Below, piece by piece: positions 11,075 through 26,000 of a stretch of DNA of 64,000 bases (position 1 is the first letter of the stretch; the number at the start of each line of letters is the position of its first letter). Position numbers and translations under genes: made by a program. The DNA lies in NCBI RefSeq assembly GCF_910592395.1, contig NC_088311.1, forward strand, positions 7,878,501 to 7,942,500, in the 5' to 3' direction. Under the pieces are notes generated by a model. It made no database searches. It had not been told where the DNA came from and saw only the letters and a program-made list of their open reading frames with translations. The stretch comes from Lineus longissimus (taxonomy: Eukaryota > Nemertea > Pilidiophora > Heteronemertea > Lineidae).

Positions 11075-14000
11075 CTACAAAAACAAAATGATGACAACAA
11101 TATACTTTCTTAAAATACATTCTTGACATGTAAACACAGCAATTTTAAAATAAAACACAAAAAGAAACCTTCCAGTAGACCTCCTGACCACTAGCTACTG
11201 AGCCACTAGACCACAGTGCTCGTGGGAAAGTTGATCGGGAACCAACAAGTAAAATGCATCCTTACCTTGCTCCTTCAACCATGGGTGTAGTCTCGGGCAT
11301 GACTAATGCCAACAGCTCATAGCATGGCAGGCAGATACCAACGATGAAGCCAACCTAGAAACAAACACAAAACGAAAGTGAGAAGAAGATTTTTCTCCAA
11401 ATAAAGTAAAGTAGCCTTTTTAGTACAATTATAGCCCCTCAAGAGTACAAAACAGCCGACAGCTATGCCTGTGGTCTTTTACTTTTGCTGAACACTCAAG
11501 CAGGCAGGTCAAACATTTTCTTAAGACAACTAGAGGCCTACTATTATTACTTATGAGAAATCCATGAAGATGGTTCAGTTAGTGATCAACGGTGCAATGT
11601 AAAACACAGTAGAAGCAAACCATGAACTACGATCAAAATTCAGTTCAAAACACAGCAGTAAAAATAGAAGGAACCAACACCAAAATGCAACTAAAGCAGT
11701 GAAGGGACAATAATTTCAGGAATAACGACCAATAAGCTTTGAAATGTTGACTTTAGTGATAACAGATTCTAAAATTACAAGGTTTGTGGAAATCTTTGAG
11801 CTTGTCTGCTATGCTAAAACGAAAAACTCAGACAAGATGCTACAAGGACATCTATGCATGATCGATCTGAATGACTCAATGGTCTGCCATATCTTCAATA
11901 TCTCTGCATGGCTGACATTATTGTCCCTTTAAGAAAGCACGGCTGACCTGCAAGTCTCACAGCCAGTTTTGGGAGGTGAAGCATGCTCAACACAACAGGG
12001 TTACAGGACACTTGCCATTTGCCAATCCCTTTCACCAACACACCTATTTTGAGAAATGATTTTTTTAAAAGTGTCCTTCCTGACAGTGATGGCTATTGAC
12101 AAATGGCAATTTGGTAAGGTAAAGTGGCACAATTATACACCCTGCAGTGTAGAAAACTGCTGCTGTACTCATTATTATGCACACAGAAGCTACATGTATA
12201 ATTGTACCACCTTACTTTACATGATGGATATAGCTACAGAAACAATGGATAAAATTATTTAGAACTTCCAGATTGTTTTATTTGTCAATTTTGATTTTAC
12301 GGTGGGAGGATCAGGAATAAGGAATAAAAAATATTTTTTTGCTTGGAGCTGCTCTCAAACACAGGCATTAAACATGTTTTTTGTACACTGTTTTTTCACA
12401 ACACTAAATTTAATATGTAGTTCATGCAGCTGGTTTAGTTTGGGTGTGAATACAATATCGAGTTCCTGAAAGCATAACATGGCATTAGCACAACTATAGT
12501 GTAACATTCATCCCCAAGTGATTTCAGTATTCCAACAATCACAAAGCTTATAAATGTATTCTTGAAACGCACTCTAGAAACCAACAGGAAGATGTGGGAA
12601 ACCGTTTTCTACCATAGGCTTTGACACAGCTGGAACACAATTACACGTTACGAAAATTCACCACTTTATTCAGGAATACATTTAAGAACAGTGTGTGTCT
12701 TCTTCTATGATCATCGAAAACCCAAAAATATACAATGTAAGGTCATGTAGAACAATTATAGCCCCAATACAGTTATAGACTTTGTGTGCATTAATGTATA
12801 GTGTCAGTGTTTTCCACACTGTAATAACTATCATTGTAGCGTGGCTATAATTGCACCAGTTTACCTTACAAATTTGCACTGAGTATAGACAACAACTAAA
12901 GCCAGCATGCATGTGCATGTACCTGCGATTCTGGAAGTTCATGGGCAAAGTCGCGATCCATCATACGAATTGGAGCCTGTCCCTGGCGTTTTTCCTCATC
13001 TCCCTAGCGAGGCCATGAGCAAAAGGGATTAGTGTTATTAGCCAAATTAAAGACAGACAGAAAGGCATGTTGGTCTTTGCATTGATTTTAGGGTCATGTT
13101 GGCACCCAGTTGTTGTATATATAAAAGTTTCCACATCATTAGAGAAAAATTCCAGACGTTTCTTTTTCCCAACCCAGTCCCAGGTCAAGAAATGTTTGCA
13201 ACTTCATCCTGTTATCCAACATGACCCTAAAAAGATTACAGCACCATGCACCGAAGTACTATTATAAAAAGTACACCAAGGTTTGGAAACAGGAACATTT
13301 TGGGCATTTCAGGTCCGATTTGGACACCAAATCAGATTTGGTATGTCGTAATGCAAAGATATTTTCATTCAAAGAGTTCTGCGTCATGGACAGTGGTCAT
13401 TGCCCCATGTTATATTTCCAAATCTTGGCGAGATGAGGTCATGGTGTGGTACAACTGGTACCTGGCTGTTGGGCAACTCGTCCGCTTTGTCACGGTCCAT
13501 CATAGCCATGGGTGTGCCTCCGTTACGCTTCTCCTCGTCTCCCTGTTCATGGCAACCGAAGTAGCGGAGTAAAAGTTAAGATATTTTGAATAATTAAAAT
13601 CTCAATTAATCGCAGCCATGGAAAAGTGATCCCGTCTTGTCTTGTGAGAACAAAATCTAGATAATACAATCAACAGAATTGACATTGGTCAGTCCTAGAT
13701 GTAACATTATTATTGCCATCCAAGCAAGTTGATTTCAGCATGTAAGACCACTGTATAAACAAATATCTATCATGCATAAACTCTGTTGAAATATTTAAAA
13801 CAACATAAATAGCTTGTTGACAACAGAATTGAAATATTGAATTGAAGATCCCTTACCTTCAATGTCTTCACTAAAACACTTATTCATGTAGATAATTTCA
13901 AAACATATCATAAACTTAAAGGGAACTGGAACCGCCGAGCGATTTATTCAACTTTTCGACTTTCACCGCCCGAGAAAGTCAAACTTCCAACTTCCTATTC

Positions 14001-17000
14001 GAGTTCAGATTAGTAGCTCTGCCCCCAGTGCCCGAGCATGCGCAGTTCAATTTGTTATTATTGAGAATCATGTGAGAATCACGTGAGTCATGCGATCTTT
14101 CATTCATGAGTTTTCGTAGTAAATTCCATAGTAGTGACGTCACTCAATGATTGACAGCTAGGCGCCATGTTTCATTAATGCCTCGTTCTGATCACCCGAT
14201 ACGTGGGAAATGAAAACGAGGTCATACGAACTGGCTTGGCGGTTTCAGTTCCCTTTAAATGAACTATCAAGCTTTAGAAACAACCTTACCTGTTGCCAAA
14301 ATTCCTCCATAATGATATGGACGACATCTTTCTGCATCTGCCAAGGTTTAAACATGGCACAAAGATCGGATGCTGTCATGCACAGCTCCATGATAAGGCG
14401 TCTACAACAAGAGACAACATCAAATCAGCATGCAGCGGAGGGAGAGGGAGAGGGAGAGGGAGAGGGAGAAAGTACATGCACATCATAGGACACTCATTAT
14501 TAAAGAGGAAATATGGCCAGGAGCCGAGTAGGTCAGATAAAGTTACACAAACACACAAATAGAGGTCTCTCCTATCTCACATTACATCAATCACGCTTGT
14601 ACATTGAATATGTTAATCCCTGAATTAAACATGACACAGTTCCCAAACTTTGCACAAATTAAGATACCCGAGTTGGATATGAAGAGAAACTTGAGCTCCT
14701 GCCCATAGCCCCCCTTTAACAGTTGCTGGGTCTAGACCTAACACCCAAAGAAGATGTGAAGTCTGACCACATGCAGTCAGGTGTCCGGAATCTTGGAATG
14801 GAGACAGAAAGAACATCAAAATGTCTTTGGGTACGATAACGGAGATGAACTGAAAACCACATGGACTAACAACGAATAAGACAGCTAGAATAGTATACAG
14901 TATGATAGCAAAACCCTCTCTTGCTGTGATGGGAATGCGAACAGGAATGAGAAACGTTCATGGCCGATCAGACCTCAGACAGGATAGCGCAATCCTCCCT
15001 AATATTCATACAACAAAAATATCAAGAAGGTCAACAACATCAAAACATATTTTCCATTCATTTGGGCTACAACATCAATTATCTTTTGTACCTGGGCATA
15101 GAACTCCTCAAAGATCACCTTGACAGTTTCACACTGCACTGTCCAAGGTTTGATACTTGCGCACAGATCACATCCAGTCATTGCAATCGCTTGCACTAGT
15201 CGCCTGATTGGCAGAAATTGAAACAAATTTTTAGTTTGATCGTAGGTCTGGAGAAATATTCTACAATGAATGTTTGTCTTTTGTAACTATCTGTGAAATT
15301 ACTTTATCTCTGAGAGCACCGGACCATGTCATCAGCCAAGAATAAAGTGTTCAGCAAATGAGCAATTTTTCTTCCTCCGACGGCAGTGTTAACATGACTA
15401 TTGCGACTGAAAAGCGGTTACTAACTGGTGAAGTCGCAATCTATTGTCACGTTGACTGGGCTGTGTTTTTGCTGAATGCTAAATGCGATCTAGTTTTAAC
15501 CAAAACTACATTCCATCATGTTATTTTCCTGCACTTACATGTTCATGTAAAAAGATACTTTGCAGTTTTTGCTTCCTTATATTTCTGCATATGTGTGGCA
15601 GCAACGTTACTTCTGGACTGTACTCTAACAGCTTATTGCCATGGCGATTGCTTACCTGTGTTCATCTTCTTCCCAATGGAACTCATTTTTGTCCACAATC
15701 TCGCGTAATTTGGCTCGATTTCCAAAGAAAAGGGCCAAGTCTGTTGCTAAGATGCAGTGGCGGATGTCACCGAGAACCTGCTTGTATTCATCTGAGGATA
15801 AGTGCTTGAATATGTTATGGCCATCGTGCTGGAATAGACAATGACAAGTTGAGGACAATGTCACAATCAGGCAAAGACAAATTGAGGACGACGTCACAAT
15901 CTACACTCAATTCGCACCTTTCCCGACGCAGGAATTTGTGACAGATGAAACTGGCCAATCAGAATCACTGTACTCAATCGTGGTGATGATGTCTGTGCCA
16001 AACAGGTTGATAGCAGGTCTGTCTGATTGACCAGAACACACAACCAGACATCCTGCATTCCTGCTTGAAGTGGTGAATATTTTTGATTTACAAAGGATCA
16101 GACAAATCCCAAGATAATGTAATAACCCCTCTTGACCACCTAGCCTTCAGCATAACAATATTCCTGCAGGCAGAGACTATTGGTATCACATGAATGAAAG
16201 TAAACTGCAAAGTTTACTAAACTTTGTGGATAATTTCGATACAAGAAGCAGATAATTCGCTTGGCCCCCCTCACATTTTGAAATCTTAGCCGAAACCAAA
16301 CCTAAGAAAGAATACTGAAAGAATACTGAAACCAAACATCTTTAGCAAGAATACTTAACAGTTGATATAACCAAAGCATACAACACACATGCCTCTCATG
16401 CAATAACAGAATGTTCCAACTTCAAGACGACCCCCCCCAAAAAAAATTAAGCAAGGATCCTCAAAGGACAAATCATCGGCTGATCTAGCTGATCCTTTGT
16501 ACTTTTCCATGAGCTTGCGTTGTTTTTGTCCACTATTGTTTAATCCACACAATATTTTGATTAATCCTGCTGATCTTATGCACATAGTTTTTGACCAGCT
16601 GATAGAGCTAGTACCTTTCACTGACATCACTATGAGCATGTGAAGATGTGCGCAAACTACTTTTTATCGATCGGGCATCGTAGATCAAGTAGTTTTTAAA
16701 CAGATCAAGCTGAGGTAGGCAGAAATGCCGCATAGATCAAGCTCTGGTAGGCTGATATAGCTACGATTTGGGCAAGATAAACTGAAATAGCTTGATCACG
16801 GCCAATGATCTGGTCCAACTGGAATCCTTGCCACATGGATAAATATTGCCCTAAGCATTTGTATTGAACAAATGTGTAAATGAAACATGCAATACACATC
16901 GTTCCCTTTGAGACATTCATGCACTCATGAAGCTTGAGAGACAGTCAAGTTATATCAAGGTACAGAATTGATAGGATGAGACCAGACATGAACAATGTGA

Positions 17001-20000
17001 TGTAATAGGAGAGACATTTCACTTGTTCAACTGCTTAACAAGTATTTAAAGTTATGGACTTGTTTCTGCAAACATTTTGGTAAGGGAGCAGTGACCCTGG
17101 CTATAACCTAACTAAATCATTCATTGGGAAATGAAATTAATTAAGGGAAGCGTGCAAAGCCAGCAATTTTGGTTGAAAGCGCATATTCAAGCGGTGACAA
17201 AATTATGTAGCATGCTTGTAATTGGGTGTGATATATATTTTCCCCAAAAAACACCCAGCCCTTTTCGATTTGAATGCTATGTGTACATATATTACTGTAT
17301 TTACATTACACATGTCGTTGGGTAGGGATAATATGGCACCATGCAAGCAGGACATCGAAAAAGCACAAAAATAGGAGAGAAAAAATGGGCTAATAGGGAT
17401 GTGGATGCCAATTTTAAATTTTAAATTGAGGGACATGTGGATCACAGGATTTTTAGAGAGCAAAAGAGGAGGATTATAAAGACACATAGTGGGGGATTAG
17501 GGAAGTGCCACCAGCCAAAAATTCTAACATTGTTCGTAATAGCGACTAAAACCAGCAAATCTATTAAAAGGTTAAGTGCAAATCATGATTTAATTCCCAG
17601 TTTACATTGAGAGTGTTGTGGACAAGATACTGTTGATTGAAAAAGAGACAGAATAACATGCAGGCACTCATCAGCTGTACTCGATTATAGTAACATACCA
17701 ATGATTTATGGCAATGCCATCGAATTCTGATAAAATACCATTTTGTAATGGTAAAATGCCATTGATTTATGATATAATACAGTTATTTATAGTACATGTA
17801 CATTGTATAATGCCATTAATATGATAAAATACCACTGATTTAAGGTAAGATAACATTAACTATGGTAAATGCCATTGATTCATGGTACACCATTGATTTA
17901 TGGTCAAATGTAATTGTTTTATGGTTGATAAATACACACATTACTTTGCTGTAAAAGTGTAATATCACTTCTGACCGGTTTTGATAACAAATCCACTTCA
18001 GTTCAACCAACAATCACATGCCCACATGGCATGCAGTTAAATAGTTAGCACAAAATGTAAACTGGCTTAAAGTGATTTGTCAGTGAACATCGTGATGAAT
18101 GATACTAATTTCTTACTTGTAGTACAGTGACAGTGTGATTAAAATGGTGGTTTTCCATGGGAGAGGAGGAGTATATAGCAGCTAGTGGGGACGAGTTACT
18201 CTTGAGAAAACTGTTAGTTTTGCCACGGTGGTCCACATCATGGCACAGACATGCAACAAAGAATGTTAGACACTGAAATGAGGAAAGCAGAATTACGTAA
18301 GAAAAGCATCGAGGCTAAGTTTTCCCAAAGGAAAGGTAAGACCTTGATTCCTTGTGGACTTGCCGAGGCAGAGCTAGAATTATCCCTCTACTAGTTTCCT
18401 GCGGGTGGCTAGGGCAAGTATTGCTTTGAGGAGTAAATGGAGACAGCAAATGGAACAGGACAGGAGAGACTTAACCAAGCTGTTAGTTGAGGAGAAACTG
18501 ATGCATAGCAACCATGGTTGCCAGGCAACAGTCGTTACTTGGCAACCAATTCAAAATGTCTTGGTAACAACCAGTAAAACGGTAATTACAGACGACTTGA
18601 GAAAAAACAAGTCAGGATCAGGTTTTTCTTTTTCAATTATAGATCCAACAGAATTACTTTTCAAAAGCAAAGAAGTAATGAACAATATTTATCAATTTCT
18701 TCAATATCCTAAGAGCTTGGTCTCGTTGATTGTATTATGAGGAAAGGAAAGTATTAATACAGGCTTTACCTAATTTCTGACCAGAGGAATTGAATGGGCC
18801 AAATGAGCTCAAGTTGAGCTGATTCTTCAAAGTTAAGCATGACTAGTAAGTTAGTTTCGTAAACTGTAAGACCATATTTTGGGTTTTTTCCCTTAATTTT
18901 TATTATCCTTATTGATCCTGTGGTCAGCGATTAGGCAAAATGATGATGAAAATGAAAGGACACAGCTGCATTGCCGCCTCGTCAGGCCAAGCTATTGAAA
19001 ATATCAACCGGTACCTGTAGTATTGTGACAGTTTGATTGAAATGATGGTGTTCCATGGTCGAGGTGGAATAGATAGCTGCCAGGGGTGAGGCGCTTTTGA
19101 CCATGAATGCATTTGTCTTTCCACGGTGGTCAAGGTCGTGGCATAGACATGCAACAAACAGGGCCAGGCGCTGAAATAGAATTCGACATGATGAATAAAC
19201 GTGGATTTTTCTGACTCGTTGATTGTAGTACTGTACGGGAGGAGAAAACCTGGCAATAAGGAAACCGACGCTGTCGAAAAGAGTCGCCCTCTTTATAACA
19301 TGAGTAGCAGGGCGACCTGGAATCGAACTCGGGACATCAGGGGTGACAGGAGCTGATTTTTTTCGTTGCGTCACTCCGACAGTCAGTTTATTTTGGCTAT
19401 TAGTGCAATGCTTTATGCTTTGGATAACACCATTGCCGCAAATTGAGTGCCCCCCCTCCAAAATTCAAATGTTTGATTTCTCGAAATGTGAGTTTTCTGT
19501 TCCTTGGATGCAATTAAAAAGAGATCTGAAATAAATGCCACAAAAATTAAATGATTGCAACTTACCTTCATTTCATCAATGCTGGTCTGATATATATACA
19601 TGTATCCAAATGTTGTTTTTTTATTTATTTTCACCAAAAATGTAATGTCACATTGTGAAATTAAGAAGCGTGAACAATTCAACTCTAATACATGTACATT
19701 AACCATTATAATAAACACCACATCCTATATTTAGTCAAAGCCAATTGAAAATTTAACAACTTTTAGCTTCACATATATTTAACAGTTTTGACATGTGTTT
19801 GACAGTAAATTTACAAGAAGTTTATGAAGATCAAAGTAGGTTCTATATTCACAGTTTTCTTGAACTTACTTCTAGAGGAGTAAAAGTGTTTTCCGTGGTT
19901 TTGATGACGGTAAACATGGCGTGTGCCACGGAGAACGCATGCGCCCAGTTGTGGTAGGGTACATTCCGGTAGTTCTTCCGTACGGTTAATGTAAACCGCA

Positions 20001-23000
20001 TTAAGCTATCCAGCTCGAACCTGAAGAAACAATAGGGGAAAAATAGTACGACTTTTGAGACCATGATGACACAAGTTCAATGTTCACATGTAAGCTTTAC
20101 GGCAAATGTAGGGTGGGTCACAAAAAAACAAGTTCAATACCAAATATGAAATCGTACAAATGGTACAAAGGCTACACCTCTCATATTTTTGACAATATTT
20201 ATTTTATCTTTGCCACATGCATTGACAATCTGAATTCCATAAATCAAGTATTGGGAAAATAATAGCTGTTGAAGTTTTACATCATGATGGCAACTACAGC
20301 CTACACTAATCCTACTGCAGCAAACAGGAACATCATGAATCATCGAATGGAATGACCCCAACACGCCTTAAATCCACTTCCAGTCATTTTGGGAAAGATT
20401 AGTAAGACAGTTGAGAGGAAATCACGAGTTTTTCTTGCGGTTATAAAAAGGTTTGTTTAACCGAACTCACGGACATCTGACCATTGGGACAGAGTTTATT
20501 TAGTTACGATTTCCTGCGTGGAATATGTTAGCAGAGAAAGACAATCAAGAGAACTATTAATCTGACCCACTTGACTCCAGCATCTAGTCCCCTTTAAACC
20601 TACCATCTCAGTGTTATAAGACGTGTTTGAAACTATATAATTCTAAATAGTCAGAAATACGCATACAAATATATCTCAACATATGCATACAAATTTATTA
20701 TAGTTAGTTGCAGCAACAAGCACAGCTAGAAGCAGACTATGATAAGGCCAGCACACTGATGAAACAAATGTGACATTCATGTACATGTAGCTCCAATGTG
20801 TTTGGGTTATAACATGGCTAAATCACGAGTGTTTACATGGCTTCATATGCATCTGTTTGAATTTGTTTGAGTTATAACATGGAAAGCATGTGTTTGTGTT
20901 ATAATGTGACATTGTGTGTTTGTGATATGACATGGAGTGTTCTTTATAACATGGCATGCATACATTTCTGTTATAATGTTGTATGCATAGTGCTTGTAAT
21001 ATAACACAAAACGAACTGTTCTCTGAAACAATATCATTATCATTCAACAATCTTGTGTTACGTTGATCGGGAAATTCAGCGACGATTCCGATGAAGACAA
21101 TCGTGTAGCAATCGGAGATCAGTTGTGCTTTAGGTAACATGCAGATACATGAACTATGGGAAAAGGATTCTGTTACCACCACCTATAGATTACTATGTGC
21201 TGCTTCAATGTTCATGAATTAGCCTGTCATCTAGTTGACAATTTGCATATCAACATAAAAGGGACAAAAATCACACTGGTACCATGACTTAAATCAATGA
21301 GAGAAACTTAATTTAATCCCAATCTCTCAAGGCCCTGGATTAAGTGACGGATATGTGCATCAAAGCAAGAACTGCAGGGCTATCAGGTAGTACTTAATAT
21401 TTACAATAGCAGCAAATAAATTTGAAAAAAACTTGTCTATTGCCTGGTTCAACCAATTGCATAAATCAACCAATTTACTATGTTTCCGCTGGGCAGCTAT
21501 ACGTCCACAGTACTGTATATAATTTCTTACTACCGTTTCAATCAACCTTTTGGTACATGTTTGACATTTTTCGTCAAATCGTCTTGCTGGCTTTATCATA
21601 GTAGCTTAATTAATTCCTAATTAGTTTAATAAAACACCAATCTGGATAGTTTTCTTCGTCGAGATTATATATGTCTACACTTTGTTGTTATATACTTGAA
21701 CCTCTTTTTAAGGGCCTACAAGCATATACACTCTATCAAGTATATATACCTTTCTTCATTATCTGGGTCCCTAGAAATGACGAGAAAAAAATGCGTCGCT
21801 TGAAATTTCTAAAAAGTCAACATCATTTTGAAAAACCTCTTTAATGGGGAATACGAAAAGTCCAGGCTAATTCAGGAAATTCAAGCCAGAGTTATGTTGT
21901 TATTATTTAAACGTTAAAGGGATGAACTCATGTTACTTCACAGTCCAATGAGAAATTCATTGTCTTTCCTCTTCTCTACGATAAATTTGCATGCAGTTAC
22001 AAATATTTTTACTAACTTCAGCCCCATTCACAATTGACATCCGTCCTACTTCCCATCAGTGACGGGCGATGTACGCGCGTGTTGCGCGCCAATGATGCCC
22101 TTATCTCTCTATGTTTCGCATAAATTACGTGCGCCCTACACGCTGAGTAGCGCGTAAATGCCGCAATTTACGGGACGTCAATTGTGACTAGGACTGTACT
22201 ACATGTAATTGACTTAAACTCCTATAACTTCTAGGACTTCACAAAAATATTAAACGGCCTATAGTTTGACATACAATACGCTGAAAGCAAAACACGTCAT
22301 AAAGTGCTGCACACAACATTATGGGCTATAAATAGAAACAAACATTGTCCTAGGGCAGTTATATGCACACCAACCCAATGAAACTTGGCATTTCGAGTAT
22401 TCGTAATATCAGTGTACACAAAGGCACTGTTGCTGAAATTTATACTTAGTGTGTATAATTATGCACAATGGAAAAGTTTCAAATTCAAGTTAAATTTTCA
22501 AATTTTGGACAAATCGAGTGCAGTAGACCTTTAACACTGGAGTGTGAAAAGTTGCCAAACTGTCTCGCACAGTGCGAATTTATCTCAGTTAAAGAAAGCT
22601 GTGATTGCGGTGTTACGGTTTTAAATTAAGTCAGCCAAAACCTCAATTATAAATTCTTTAAACTACACGAACTTAAATGACTTGTATATAGAACTGTGAA
22701 GAATTCGTTTGCAGGTCATGAAAATTTGAGGTTTACGATTTTCTTTTGGTAGAATGCAAGTCATCAATAACTAAAAAGTACCGGGTAGCTATGATACAGC
22801 AATAATAACTCATTTTGAGGACCCTACTTTATACAGAATTTACAATTACTCCTTTAATGGAATGCAATTCTGAGAATTCACGGTTACTCCTTTAACTGGA
22901 CGTAACTGGACAACCAAATTACCCATGATCTGCTAACGAACGTGAAATAAGTGCTAACAGTAACGAATCAAGTGATTTCAGACAAATTAGCATAAGAATA

Positions 23001-26000
23001 ACCCTACCTGATTGGTTTTTGTTGGTCATTACTGAATATCAAAGTTAGGTTACATCAGAACAACGAAAAGTTTCTTCTTTACAAGAAAGAGTTCATAATA
23101 AACAGAAAAGTTTCTTCTACACAAGTTGTAATGTCAGAAACATTTCTTTTGCAGAAGTTGTTAATGGTAGAACAACAGAAAAGTAACAATTGCGGGAAGA
23201 TAATTTCCTCTGCAGATGGTACATTTGTAGTAATCCATCAGAAGAACTATATTCGGTGCAGTAAGGTTGCATTTAGAATGCTTTGGATTTTCGAACAAAA
23301 TAAAGCAATCAGACAACGGAAAATATAACTGAAATCATGTCAGACTGAGGCAATTGATTCAAAGCTTCACGAAAGAGTTGCAATCCATTCTAGACAGAAA
23401 CTGAACATGCAGTAACTGACCATTAGACTTACCGCTGCATTCTGAACAAATCCTGGAACATGTAGATCACCACCAATGGTTTGTTATCACCGTCGATGGC
23501 CCATGGCGAGAACTGGTACCTAAAAAGTGGGAAAGTGCATTGGTGTAAAAACTGATAATGGGTGCATGGGGGACCAACTCAAACATTACCATGGGCACTG
23601 CGTTGGCCAGGGAATGGAGTGTTGAATTTTTGCACAGGTCTTAGTTTCACGACAAACCAGATCGTCACGAAAAAGCAAAATTAAAACACTAGCAATATTT
23701 TCTGGTTTACAGTATATCTCATTTTGCAAATGAAATTTCAAATTTATTCAACGTTTTAGAATTGTAATGCCGTAATAAAGGAATTTTCGACCATGGAATT
23801 GTGGTTACTTACGAGCAGATTTCTGGCATTTGTTCTGGCAGGTGTTTTGACTTGAGCGCCCCCAACTCCTGGTCTGAACACTGACTGTGGTATGACAGCA
23901 CTTCGAGCGCTACTTTGTACTTTTGCTCGGAGCGGCGGATCTTCTCGTAGAGTTTGGCGTGGTGGAGGGCAAGCCCGCAGTAAACGGCGAACGTTTCGAA
24001 GGACTCCTCGTCCGATGTGTTGAAGGTACCGTGTAGCTTGTTCACCATCTGTACCACACCGATGATGCTGGAACAAACACAATCATCACGTAAAAGTTTA
24101 GGACTTATTCGCATCTCAAATGATGACACTCGGGCCCGGTTATTCAAAGCCTGGTTAGTTTAGTGGGGGAGCCCTTGCGATTTGGCTATAGCGGTGACCA
24201 CACCAGCAGCTAAGCCCAACTATTCATGCCAACGGAGGAATCTCGGAGGCTACCAAACCAGATAGCAAAGCTTTGAACAAACGGGCCCAGGTGTCCCCCT
24301 CCTTCAGCCTGTCACCTATAGAGTTTGAAGGGAGGGGTATAGGCATGAAGTAGATGGTCCAATTTGTGGTCTCCAGATGCTTTTTGCAGTAAGAGGGCCT
24401 TGTTTGACTCATTCGTGATGCAAGCAAGTGCTCATACAAGTGGGAATATAACTGATGTAATGTGAGATAGATACTTTGGTGACTATGTATTTCTTAACCT
24501 GGCCCACCTGTCGTCTGCCTATAGCCATCTCCCTTCAAGATGACAACTCAACACCAAGTGTCTCTTTAATAAACTAATCAAGACAGTTAAAAACAAGGAG
24601 GTTTTTTGATGACAATTCCCTAGTAACTCTATCATCCAACAACCAGAATCACAAGGACTGCAACACCAGAGAGAAGAAATGTCTTTTTACCTTCCCTTGA
24701 TGAGGATAGGCATGCAGAGTATTGTTGTCGTAGTATAACCAGTCTGAAGATCAACATCCCTGGAAGGGAAATCAAAGTTATACAGGTATACATAGTTTAA
24801 GGACATTATGAGGGCAAAGATGACAAAAATGCAGGACTTTGCAGCACAACATGGAAGCAGTGTTTGACCTTGCAGGTCAATAGATCGTTGCAGGGACGTT
24901 GTGACCTCACAACTTGGTGTGTCAAGATGCTGGTACCGTACTTAGGCCTTACCTGTTAAATCTTTCATCCTGGTAGGCATCTGGAATATTCAACGTTTCC
25001 CCTGTTGAGGCCACATGACCAGCTATGCCCTTGTCCATGGGAAACCTAGCAGAGAAACAGAAATATTTTCAGACGGATGCAACACCCTAATCCGTCATTT
25101 ATTACCACATCAAGCACACACCAGTCAAAACAAGCCAAATATACCTGCAAGTTACAAGGATCTTTAACTTAAGCAAACAAGACGGTTTGGCAAGGTAGCA
25201 TCTGAATGAAGAAAAGATTTGACTTTCTCTAATATCTACTGCTCTTCAGATTCATTTTCAATTAATCTACAAAATGTATGGTAAGGTGGTACAATTATGG
25301 CCTGTCTATTTGGTCTCGGCGGTCTATCTCTGATGAGTAACTGGGCACAGGATGACTGCCCAAGTTGCCCTCGTCTTTTCACTTACAACAAATCCATGCA
25401 TATCCTAGTAAGACCCAGCAATATAGCAGTGGCCATAGCTACGATAGTAGCCCATTCGCACCACCAGGGGGCAAAGATGGAGTACCTGCACAACTCTTAT
25501 GAATGATGACACTAATATTCTAACAAGAAGGTGACACTCACACCGTGCAACAAATGATGGAGAGGTAAATTTAGGAACACAGAAAATACCATGCAACTAA
25601 AGCTGGTGCTCTTCCTCAACACTGATAAGCATTCAGATAAGTAAAATCAGCATACATGTACAAAGATAGTTCAATCTTATTTCAAGCAGAAGAAGCCCAA
25701 GCCTATTTACAACACTGCCTCACATGTAAACCTTTCTAACCTAATTCCCATATCAAAATTTTGGGATATGTGTGCCAAGTTGGTGACGAAATTGTAACTC
25801 ATCGCTCTTTCTTCTATGCGGTTAGCCTAAAAAGCTGATTCCAACAAAAGTGACATCAGTGACTTCAAAGTACATGTAAGTGCTCTGGAGAAAAAGTGGA
25901 TAGTGACAAAAACGGTACTTTTGTCCACAATTAGCTAAGAATCTGCCCAAATCACAATGTACACCTCTGACCCAATTAGAGAGCACTTTTGACTGAGCAG

